Below, piece by piece: positions 35,348-41,974 of a stretch of 53,925 nt of DNA. The notes below the pieces were generated by a model that was given only the letters and a program-made list of their open reading frames with translations, had not been told where the DNA came from and ran no database searches. The stretch spans positions 1 to 53,925 of the forward strand of contig CALTTE010000006.1 in NCBI GenBank assembly GCA_943908405.1, read 5' to 3'. A program made the translations under genes and the position numbers. How positions within the stretch are numbered: the stretch's first letter is position 1; the number at the start of each line of letters is the position of its first letter. Origin of the DNA: an uncultured Moraxella sp. (GTDB taxonomy: Bacteria; Pseudomonadota; Gammaproteobacteria; Pseudomonadales; Moraxellaceae).

Positions 35348-35872
35348 ATGCAGCGTTTAAAAATTGTTTTTAGTGGTCCTATGGGTGCAGGAAAAACACA
35401 AGCCATTGCGAGCTTGTCAGATATTCCTGTCGTATCAACCGAGGTGCAAAATACCGATTTAGACGCCAATGCCAAATTATTAACCACTGTGGGTATGGAT
35501 TATGGCGAGCTAACTTTAGAGGGCGGGTCAAGCATTGGATTGTATGGCACGCCAGGACAGGAGCGGTTTAGTTTTATTTGGCCGATTTTGTCGCAAGGGG
35601 CGTTGGGAGTAGTGATTTTGATTGACCATTCGGCGGCAGACCCTGTGGCAGATTTGGCAAATTATATCAAAATCTTTGAGGGTATTTATGATGGGCGAAT
35701 CGTGATTGGCGTTAGTCAAATAGATAAAAAGCCAGAGCGAGAGTTTGCTATCTATCGCGATTGGTTGGCTCAAAATAATAGAAATCTCCCTGTTTTCCCC
35801 GTGGATATGCGTAAAAAAGATGATGTATTGTTGTTGGTGGAGAGTATTATTGCAAGCCTTGAGCAATCTTAA
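35348..35872 (+). CDS. Small Ras-like GTPase, divergent G3/G4 (COG2229-type)
   Basis: A 174-residue P-loop GTPase related to MglA/Arf-type bacterial small G proteins. G1 is GPMGAGKT (10-17). A conserved Thr (T47) lies in switch I (LLTTVGMDYGEL). G3 is YGTPGQERF (66-74): the usual Asp of DxxGQ is Gly, but the catalytic-type Gln 71 is kept. G4 is SQID (123-126) instead of NKxD or TKxD. No membrane segment. ATG 35348 is used; an earlier in-frame start adds 11 residues before the first strand. The downstream roadblock protein is the expected partner or GAP-like regulator, as MglB is for MglA. The role in this organism is unknown. Confidence 0.85.
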   Translation: MQRLKIVFSGPMGAGKTQAIASLSDIPVVSTEVQNTDLDANAKLLTTVGMDYGELTLEGGSSIGLYGTPGQERFSFIWPILSQGALGVVILIDHSAADPVADLANYIKIFEGIYDGRIVIGVSQIDKKPEREFAIYRDWLAQNNRNLPVFPVDMRKKDDVLLLVESIIASLEQS

Positions 35873-35914
35873 TTTTAAACAAGCTTAATTTTGAACAAGC
35901 TTGATTGTAAATGT

Positions 35915-35961
35915 ATTTTGTTCCTTGATTGTGTTAAGTCAAGACAATCAAGGAACAAAAT
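35915..35961. repeat. Perfect 18-bp inverted repeat between GTPase and roadblock genes
   Basis: Arms 35915-35932 and 35944-35961 are perfectly complementary over 18 bp, with an 11-base loop. No T-run follows on either strand, so it does not look like a classic terminator. It lies in the 179-base gap inside the module and would form a strong mRNA hairpin, perhaps for processing or differential expression. Just upstream, AAGCTTAATTTT/GAACAAGCTTGA form short tandem echoes (about 35873-35907). Confidence 0.92.
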
Positions 35962-36051
35962 CAACCCGAAGAAAATCCCAAAGTAAGATGGAATCACAAA
36001 GATAAAACCATTGGTTTTTAACAAAATAAGACTAAGCTTGGAGCTTAATGA

Positions 36052-36492
36052 ATGAACGAAAAACTTTTTCAATCGGATTCAAATAGAGTAAAACCGTCAG
36101 AGCCGTTTATTGCGGTATCAAAAGAGATTTTGCACGAATTGGTACACGCCACAAATGGTGTTGATGGGGTGTTATTGGCATCAGCTGATGGATTTGAGGT
36201 TAATTCTATTTTTCAAAAAAACTACGATGGTGGCAAATTGTCAGCAGTGGGCAGCTCTATTTTGGCGTTGGTGCAAGCATTAACCAATGAAGCCCAATTA
36301 ACAGGTTGTCGCTCGGTGATTTTAGATGCTGAAAATGGCAAAATTATGATTAGTGCCGTATCCAATCAATACCAGCCAATGATTTTGGTGGTGGTAACTC
36401 GCCAGCAAGTATTGCTTGGTCAAATTATGCACGCAATGAATAAAGCCATTAATCGTTTAATTGAGCTAGACAGTGAGCATCATAAAAAATAA
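36052..36492 (+). CDS. Roadblock/LC7 domain protein (MglB-like)
   Basis: A 146-residue protein whose residues about 20-135 follow the roadblock/LC7 fold: helix, then GVDGVLLASADGFEVNS, a long helix (GKLSAVGSSILALVQALTNE), strands CRSVILDAENGKIMISAV and PMILVVVTRQQVLLGQI, then a last helix. Such proteins dimerise and bind Ras-like GTPases; MglB is the best known bacterial example. Here the partner is the GTPase encoded 179 bases upstream. The start is ATG 36052 with GGAGC upstream. A strong intrinsic terminator begins six bases after the stop, marking the end of the module. Confidence 0.85.
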   Translation: MNEKLFQSDSNRVKPSEPFIAVSKEILHELVHATNGVDGVLLASADGFEVNSIFQKNYDGGKLSAVGSSILALVQALTNEAQLTGCRSVILDAENGKIMISAVSNQYQPMILVVVTRQQVLLGQIMHAMNKAINRLIELDSEHHKK

Positions 36493-36497
36493 TAATG

Positions 36498-36521
36498 TAC
36501 CGTCTTTTGACGGTATTTTTT
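36498..36521 (+). terminator. Intrinsic terminator of the GTPase/roadblock module
   Basis: A perfect 7-bp stem TACCGTC / GACGGTA with loop TTTT, then T6. It starts right after the roadblock gene and separates it from folC. Confidence 0.93.
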
Positions 36522-36555
36522 AGCACGGTATTTCTTAGCATATTGATTGGGATTT

Positions 36556-37890
36556 ATGTCGCCAACATCAAAAGACAGTTTGTCAGCGTGGCTTAAGTAT
36601 TTGGGTGGTATTCACGTATCAGCGATTGATATGGGTCTTGAGCGAGTTTTGCCTGTGTTTTATAAGCTTGCTATCCAAAAAGATGCCTTGGTGTTTACCG
36701 TAGCAGGCACTAACGGTAAAGGCTCTACCACAGCGATGATTGCTGAAATTTGTAGACAAGCAGGTTATAAAACCGCCCTGTATCAATCACCGCATTTGGT
36801 CTCGTTTAATGAGCGAGTGCGTATCAATGGCATTCCAATTGATGATAAAACGCTTATCAATGCTTTTAATACAGTTGAGCAAGCAAGGATAGCGTGTGGT
36901 GCTAGTTTGTCATTTTTTGAGATGACCACGCTTGCTGCTTTTTGTATTTTTGCAACCAGTGATTGCGATGTTTGGGTGCTTGAGATTGGCTTGGGTGGTC
37001 GTTTGGACGTGGTCAATATTATTGACCCTGATGTATGCGTGATTACCAATATTGCTATTGACCATACCGATTGGCTTGGTGATACCCAAGAACAAATTGG
37101 TTATGAAAAAGCAGGGATTTTGCGTCAAGGTGTTCCTTGCGTTTATGGCGAGATGTCAATGCCAGCGAGCGTCAAGCAGATAATGGCAAGCCTTGATAGC
37201 TTGTGCTATCGTTATGGCGTCGATTATGATTTTAATGATGATTTTACTGTTGATGATGGTCATTGGGTTTATTCTGCCAAAGCCTGTACGCTTGTTTTGC
37301 CTTATCCAGCTATTGCCTTAATCAATGCTTGCCACGCCATCACGGCTGTTTTGGCAAGTCCGCTTACCATCTATCAATCCGCCATTACCAAAGCAATGCA
37401 GAGTTTGACGCTGGCAGGCAGATTTGATGGGCGATGGGTGCAGGGGCGTTATTGGTTGTTTGATGTTGCCCACAACGAGGCAGGAGTAGCGTTTTTATTG
37501 ACACAATTATTGCCACGTTGGCACACGCACCAAGCCAATTACCCCAAAACTGGTTTGCAAATGGTGTTTTCTATGTTGGCTGACAAAGATACGCCACGGG
37601 TGTTGGCATTGATTGCCAAAGCTAAGCTTAGGATTACAGCGTGGCACATTGCCCCTTTGGATAGTCCTCGCACAATGACAGTAGAGCAGTTGGCATATCA
37701 TATCAAGCAAAGCCAACTTGAACAGAGCCAACCTTTGCCCACTATTTATCGTTATGCTCAAATGGGCGATGCTGCTCAAGGCGTAATGACAACAAGCTCT
37801 GATAAGGATTTTATTGTGTGTTTTGGTTCATTTCATACCATTGGCGAGTCAATGGTGGCATTGGGTCTGATAGCGTCGTCCAGCGAGTAA
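36556..37890 (+). CDS. folC: Bifunctional folylpolyglutamate/dihydrofolate synthase
   Basis: A Mur-ligase-fold enzyme of 444 residues that adds glutamate to dihydropteroate and then extends the folate polyglutamate chain. The ATP-binding loop TVAGTNGKGSTTAM (about residues 47-60) and the adjoining YQSPHLVSFNERVRINGIPI are diagnostic. DVAHNEAGVAFLL marks the C-terminal domain. ATG 36556 (MSPTSKDS) is used; the frame opens at a TTG nine bases earlier. It starts just after the roadblock terminator, so it needs its own promoter. A SPOR-domain gene follows, as dedD follows folC in E. coli. Confidence 0.95.
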   Translation: MSPTSKDSLSAWLKYLGGIHVSAIDMGLERVLPVFYKLAIQKDALVFTVAGTNGKGSTTAMIAEICRQAGYKTALYQSPHLVSFNERVRINGIPIDDKTLINAFNTVEQARIACGASLSFFEMTTLAAFCIFATSDCDVWVLEIGLGGRLDVVNIIDPDVCVITNIAIDHTDWLGDTQEQIGYEKAGILRQGVPCVYGEMSMPASVKQIMASLDSLCYRYGVDYDFNDDFTVDDGHWVYSAKACTLVLPYPAIALINACHAITAVLASPLTIYQSAITKAMQSLTLAGRFDGRWVQGRYWLFDVAHNEAGVAFLLTQLLPRWHTHQANYPKTGLQMVFSMLADKDTPRVLALIAKAKLRITAWHIAPLDSPRTMTVEQLAYHIKQSQLEQSQPLPTIYRYAQMGDAAQGVMTTSSDKDFIVCFGSFHTIGESMVALGLIASSSE

Positions 37891-37998
37891 AGTGGTCTTG
37901 ACAAATCCATAAAGCTTTGTTATGGTTAGAATTTTGTTGTAATTGAATGATGTTATAATTGAACGAACAGCTGTGATGATAATGATTGTTGGGGTAAT

Positions 37999-39015
37999 AT
38001 GATGCTAACAAAACAAGCGTTGTTGGGTATGGGGTTAATGATTGGTGGGGCGGTGATGGTGTTGGCATTGGCAGGTCAGCCCAAAGAATCGGCAGTTACC
38101 CCAATGCCGATGGCAGAGCCTGCACCAGAGCCAATCTATCACAAGGTATCATCGCCAACCATTGATATGAAAACAGAACAACAGATTGTCAGTGCCAAAC
38201 AGCAACAGCGTCAAGCTGAGGTTAAAGCCCAAGAACTAAAAGTGCAAGAGCTTCTTAAAGTTCAAGCTGAGGCTAAGGCATTGGCCCTTGAAAAAGCCAA
38301 AAGCGATGCTACCCCTGCCGCACTGGTGGTGGAGTCTCGCCCTGATTCTATTGCCTTGGCAAAAGAGCAAAAAATTCAAGAACAACAAGCCAAACTCAAA
38401 AAACAACAAGAACAACAAGCCCAAGAACGCCGTCAAACTGAATTACACCGTCAAGCTGAATTACAACAGCAAGAGGCTTCTGCGTCTGACCGCAACAAAT
38501 CGGTCTATGTGGTGCAATCAGGCGATACACTCATTGGTTTGTCAAGACGCTATAATGTGCCTGTGTCGGTTTTGGCTGAATTTAACAATATGGGACGCAA
38601 TGACCCTTTGATACGAGAACAACAAATCAAAATACCCTCAGCCAAGGATATGCAAGCACTACAAGCACAAGTGCGTGAGCGTGAAAAACAGCAAGCAACC
38701 AAACAGCAAAACGAGCAAAAAGCAAAAAGTATTAATGAACGCTTAGCAGACAGTCGCCGTGAAGCCAAACAAAAAGGCATCAATGATAATTATGCTGTTC
38801 AAGTGGCACTAGCCGCCAATCAAGATGGTGCTGACCGCCTAGCAAAGGCTTATAAACAAGCAGGTTACAAAGTACAAACCTATAAAGAGGGCAAGGGTGT
38901 GCGTGTGGTTATCGGTCCTGAACGCAGTCGTGAGGCGGCAGTTGCTTTAAAGGACAAATTAAACAACGACCCCAATGTAACCAGCAAGGGGGCGTGGGTG
39001 TTGCAGTTAAAATAA
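37999..39015 (+). CDS. Membrane-anchored LysM-SPOR cell-envelope protein
   Basis: A 338-residue, Gln/Lys-rich protein. An N-terminal hydrophobic segment (about residues 6-28) could be an anchor or uncleaved signal. A long charged, probably helical, stretch follows (about 50-160). Next is a LysM peptidoglycan-binding domain (VYVVQSGDTLIGLSRRYNVP, about 168-213), a second coiled stretch, and a C-terminal SPOR domain (NYAVQVALAANQDGADRLAK, about 258-338) that binds denuded glycan strands at the division site. A role in septal or peptidoglycan processes is inferred. Position after folC parallels DedD, but DedD lacks LysM. Tandem ATGs at 37999/38002. Confidence 0.85.
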   Translation: MMLTKQALLGMGLMIGGAVMVLALAGQPKESAVTPMPMAEPAPEPIYHKVSSPTIDMKTEQQIVSAKQQQRQAEVKAQELKVQELLKVQAEAKALALEKAKSDATPAALVVESRPDSIALAKEQKIQEQQAKLKKQQEQQAQERRQTELHRQAELQQQEASASDRNKSVYVVQSGDTLIGLSRRYNVPVSVLAEFNNMGRNDPLIREQQIKIPSAKDMQALQAQVREREKQQATKQQNEQKAKSINERLADSRREAKQKGINDNYAVQVALAANQDGADRLAKAYKQAGYKVQTYKEGKGVRVVIGPERSREAAVALKDKLNNDPNVTSKGAWVLQLK

Positions 39016-39107
39016 GAAGCGGGCTTTGATAAAAATAACGTTTTGGCGACTTGGCGGTTGAATAAAATTGGTGGTTAAATAAAAAAACATCAATAAATAC
39101 CATCAAT

Positions 39108-39142
39108 TAAGCCGTTAAGTTAAGCCGTTAAGTTAAGCCATC
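39108..39142. repeat. Short 14-bp tandem repeat (AAGCCGTTAAGTTA)
   Basis: About 2.5 copies between 39108 and 39142, followed by AAATC triplication (39142-39160), in the gap between the LysM-SPOR gene and the WS/DGAT gene, whose 3' ends converge. No terminator hairpin was seen. Confidence 0.7.
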
Positions 39143-39193
39143 AAATCAAATCAAATAAATTAAACAAGTGATAAATAAGTCGGGCACTAAATC

Positions 39194-40558
39194 TTACCCA
39201 TTGCTGCTTCGCTTGGTAATCAAGCATTCATAATCATTGAGACTTTCTTTGATATAATCAACCAACAAATCAATTTTGGGCAAACTTTGGCAAGCGGTGA
39301 TACAAAAATCAATGCTGTTTTGGTAATTGCCCACCGTGATATTAAGTGCTTGCCCATCAAACAATACCGATGCTGGATATATGCCAGTTAATTTTGCCCC
39401 ATTTAAAAATAATGGGGTTTTTGTGCCTGGAATATTTGAGATAATAAGGTTAAAGGCCTGTTTTTTGGGCAAAAGTCCTGTGGCCAAATTAACGCCAAAT
39501 AGTCCATAAATGGCCACGCTATAAGCGATAATTTGTGTCTGGTTGAGGTGATTTAGGCGACCCTTGGCGTCATTGGTACTGGCGGTGATGGTGGCAAGCC
39601 GTGCTTTTGGACAGGCTTGATGAGTGGCAAGATTGGTTAGCAAAAATGAAATTTGATTGCCGGTACTACTGTCATCTTGACGCAAAGAGATGGGAGCAAA
39701 ACCAATCAAAGGGCGTTTTGGTAGGGCGTTTTGGTGAATCAAATAACGGCGTAATGCCCCTGAACACACCGCCAAAACCACATCGTTGGTTGTGGCATTA
39801 AAATGCTGGGCAATGCGTGCAAAGCGTGTTTTGTCAAAAGGGCAAATGGCGATGTGTCGTTTTTGGGTGATTTTTTGGTTGAGTAGGCTTTTTGGGGCAA
39901 TAAAGTTGCTGGTAAAGGCAGGTTTGTGACGGTCGCCAAAACGGTTTTTGAGTGCGGTTAACACTTGGGCTGTACTGTGCCAAGGGGTTTTTGTAGAAGA
40001 TTGATTGGGCAGATTTTTTGGCTTTTTGTGGTGAGTTTGACTGGGTATTGCCCAAATGGGTAGGCTTAGCCTATCTTGGGGTGATGGTGATAATGAACGC
40101 TGAAACAAACGCATTGCTGCAATACCATCAACTAAGGCGTGATGGGTTTTAAGATAAACAGCAAATTGGCTTGGGTGGCCTGCTTGTTGTGGGGCGATGC
40201 TTTTGATCAGATGAAATTCCCATAAGGGGTAATTTTTATCCAAACGGCGACTGTGTTGTTTTGAGATGTAGCCAAGCAAATCGTCCATACTGGCATTATC
40301 GCCCAATTCTACCCAAAAAAAATGACGACTAATATCAAATGTTGTGTCTTTTTGCCAAAACAGATGGCGATAAAGTTTGCTATCAAAAGGAAAAGTTGGG
40401 GTAATCTCTTGTGTTAAGTCATCAAACAAGGTTGTAAAAAACGTATGATTGGGTACGTCTTTGGGTAACTCAAATAAACACAGCCCTGCAATGTGCATTG
40501 GTTGGCGTTGGTTTTCTAATAAAATAAAAAGCAAATCAATCAGACTAAGTGGCTTCAT
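39194..40558 (-). CDS. Wax ester synthase/diacylglycerol acyltransferase (WS/DGAT)
   Basis: A 454-residue acyltransferase of the bacterial WS/DGAT family, which esterifies fatty alcohols or diacylglycerol with acyl-CoA to make wax esters or triacylglycerol as storage lipid. The catalytic HHxxxDG motif is intact as HHALVDG (139-145). The family segments PLWEFHLI (111-118), NDVVLAVCSGALRRYL and the C-terminal NIPGTKTPLFLNGAKL are present. ATG 40558 (MKPLSLIDLLF) is chosen over a TTG 27 bases upstream because the family starts with this segment. No fatty-acyl reductase is nearby, so the product cannot be chosen from context. Confidence 0.92.
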   Translation of the reverse strand: MKPLSLIDLLFILLENQRQPMHIAGLCLFELPKDVPNHTFFTTLFDDLTQEITPTFPFDSKLYRHLFWQKDTTFDISRHFFWVELGDNASMDDLLGYISKQHSRRLDKNYPLWEFHLIKSIAPQQAGHPSQFAVYLKTHHALVDGIAAMRLFQRSLSPSPQDRLSLPIWAIPSQTHHKKPKNLPNQSSTKTPWHSTAQVLTALKNRFGDRHKPAFTSNFIAPKSLLNQKITQKRHIAICPFDKTRFARIAQHFNATTNDVVLAVCSGALRRYLIHQNALPKRPLIGFAPISLRQDDSSTGNQISFLLTNLATHQACPKARLATITASTNDAKGRLNHLNQTQIIAYSVAIYGLFGVNLATGLLPKKQAFNLIISNIPGTKTPLFLNGAKLTGIYPASVLFDGQALNITVGNYQNSIDFCITACQSLPKIDLLVDYIKESLNDYECLITKRSSNG

Positions 40559-40637
40559 AGCGGTCGCTTTATTGTTTGAATGCAACAGTTAAACTGCAAA
40601 AGGTTAAGAGCTAAGGGTGTTTTAATATCAGGCGTAT

Positions 40638-41228
40638 TTAGCGTGAATGGTTGGTCAAATAGCGTGAGTAGTTGGTTAAACGATAATCGCAATCAGACAG
40701 ATGGTCATTGACAAGCCCTGCTGCTTGCATAAACGCATAACAAGTGGTCGCCCCAATAAAACAAAAGCCGTGTTCTTTAAGACTACTGGCAAGTTTGGCT
40801 GATAAATGGGTATGGCTTGGCACATCATCGGTTGTTTTTGGGTGATTGATAATAGGGCGATTGCCGACCATTTGCCATAGATAATCGCTAAAACCTTGGG
40901 TTTTGTTTAGCACCAAAAAGGCTTTGGCATTATTGATAATGGCAAGAATTTTTTTGCGATGGCGAATAATGTTGGGGTTTGCCATCAATCTTGCAACGTC
41001 ATCATCGCTGTACTGGGCAACTTTGTTGGGGTCAAAATTATCAAAGGCAAGATATAGCTGGTGGCGACGTTTTAAGATGGTAAGCCAGCTTAATCCAGCT
41101 TGCATTATCTCAAGGCAGAGCATTGCAAATAAAGCGTGGTCATCAAAACACGGCTTGCCCCATTCGTTGTCGTGATAGGCAATGTATAGAGGGTCGGATA
41201 AGCACCAAGGGCAACGTTTTTTCATCAT
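40638..41228 (-). CDS. tag: DNA-3-methyladenine glycosylase I
   Basis: A 196-residue base-excision repair enzyme that removes 3-methyladenine from DNA. The N-terminal RCPWCLSDPLYIAYHDNEWG is the family signature, with one set of zinc ligands (Cys and His). The C-terminal CYAFMQAAGLVNDHLSDC gives the remaining ligands. The catalytic Glu lies in LCLEIMQAGLSW. Tandem ATGs at 41228/41225. It is transcribed away from the tRNA cluster. Confidence 0.96.
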   Translation of the reverse strand: MMKKRCPWCLSDPLYIAYHDNEWGKPCFDDHALFAMLCLEIMQAGLSWLTILKRRHQLYLAFDNFDPNKVAQYSDDDVARLMANPNIIRHRKKILAIINNAKAFLVLNKTQGFSDYLWQMVGNRPIINHPKTTDDVPSHTHLSAKLASSLKEHGFCFIGATTCYAFMQAAGLVNDHLSDCDYRLTNYSRYLTNHSR

Positions 41229-41253
41229 TTTGAAAATATTTTATATTTAGGGC

Positions 41254-41282
41254 TTGACAGACAAGCAAGATAGGCGTATTAT
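41254..41282 (+). promoter_or_regulatory. Strong sigma-70 promoter of the tRNA cluster
   Basis: Consensus TTGACA (41254-41259), 17-base spacer and TATTAT (41277-41282), about 59 bases before tRNA-Pro. The -10 lies inside the palindrome GCGTATTATACGC. Confidence 0.92.
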
Positions 41283-41340
41283 ACGCATCATAGCAAACGA
41301 TGACAAGATTTTTGTTAGCAAGTTTGTTGATTTGTTAAAT

Positions 41341-41417
41341 CGGGGCGTAGCGCAGCTTGGTAGCGCATCTGCTTTGGGAGCAGAGGGTCGGGGGTTCAAA
41401 TCCCTCCGCCCCGACCA
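41341..41417 (+). tRNA. tRNA-Pro (anticodon TGG)
   Basis: A 77-base cloverleaf. The acceptor stem CGGGGCG / CGCCCCG is perfect, the anticodon loop TTTGGGA centres on TGG, the T-arm has GGTTCAAATCC, and the 3' CCA is encoded. It is the first gene of a three-tRNA transcript. Confidence 0.97.
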
Positions 41418-41444
41418 TTTAGCCTTAGGGCTTTTTTTGTTTGA

Positions 41445-41521
41445 GCGCCTGTAGCTCAGTTGGATAGAGCATCTGCCTTCTAAGCAGGTGGTCGCAGGTT
41501 CGAATCCTGCCAGGCGTGCCA
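41445..41521 (+). tRNA. tRNA-Arg (anticodon TCT)
   Basis: A 77-base cloverleaf. Acceptor GCGCCTG pairs with CAGGCGT (one G.U). The loop CTTCTAA gives anticodon TCT, the T-arm has GGTTCGAATCC, and CCA is encoded. It reads AGA and probably AGG codons. Confidence 0.97.
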
Positions 41522-41631
41522 TTTTGCCTGTAGCATTATCTATTTATTGATTTGAATTTGATAGATTGCACTGATAGATTATGAATGGCTTGCAGTTTAA
41601 TTCTCGTTGTTTGATTGTCATCATTTAATAT

Positions 41632-41708
41632 GGTGGATGTAGCTCAGTTGGTAGAGCCCCGGATTGTGATTCCGGTTGTCGCGGGTTCAAATCCCGTCAT
41701 TCACCCCA
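41632..41708 (+). tRNA. tRNA-His (anticodon GTG)
   Basis: A 77-base cloverleaf with the extra 5' G(-1) paired to C73, as expected for tRNA-His. The anticodon loop TTGTGAT gives GTG, the T-arm has GGTTCAAATCC, and CCA is encoded. Confidence 0.97.
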
Positions 41709-41860
41709 TTTATACATATCTTTGCTGATTTAATTTCTTATTCTATTGCTTAAGTCTTTTATATGATCTAAGTCTTTGATATTTATAGTCTTTTGATATC
41801 TATAGTTTGTCATCATCACCATTAAAACTTATGATAATTGTTTTAATTTTTATTGCATAC

Positions 41861-41884
41861 AGCCAGCGTTTAGCTGGCTTTTTT
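41861..41884 (+). terminator. Intrinsic terminator of the tRNA cluster
   Basis: A perfect 7-bp stem AGCCAGC / GCTGGCT with loop GTTTA, followed by T5. It lies about 150 bases after tRNA-His and before the convergent priA. Confidence 0.9.
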
Positions 41885-41974
41885 GTGCGTGGTTGTGATG
41901 GCTTATTGATTGGGCAAAATACAGAAAAAGCATAACCACTACAAACAATAATCAATTTAGATGAACAGATAAAA

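Noticed and set aside
41247..41522. Minus-strand ORF of 91 residues across tRNA-Pro and tRNA-Arg (ARLAGFEPATTCLEG..., RRDLNPRPSAPKADALP...)
   Set aside because: This is the well-known spurious translation of antisense tRNA genes. The two cloverleafs explain the sequence fully.
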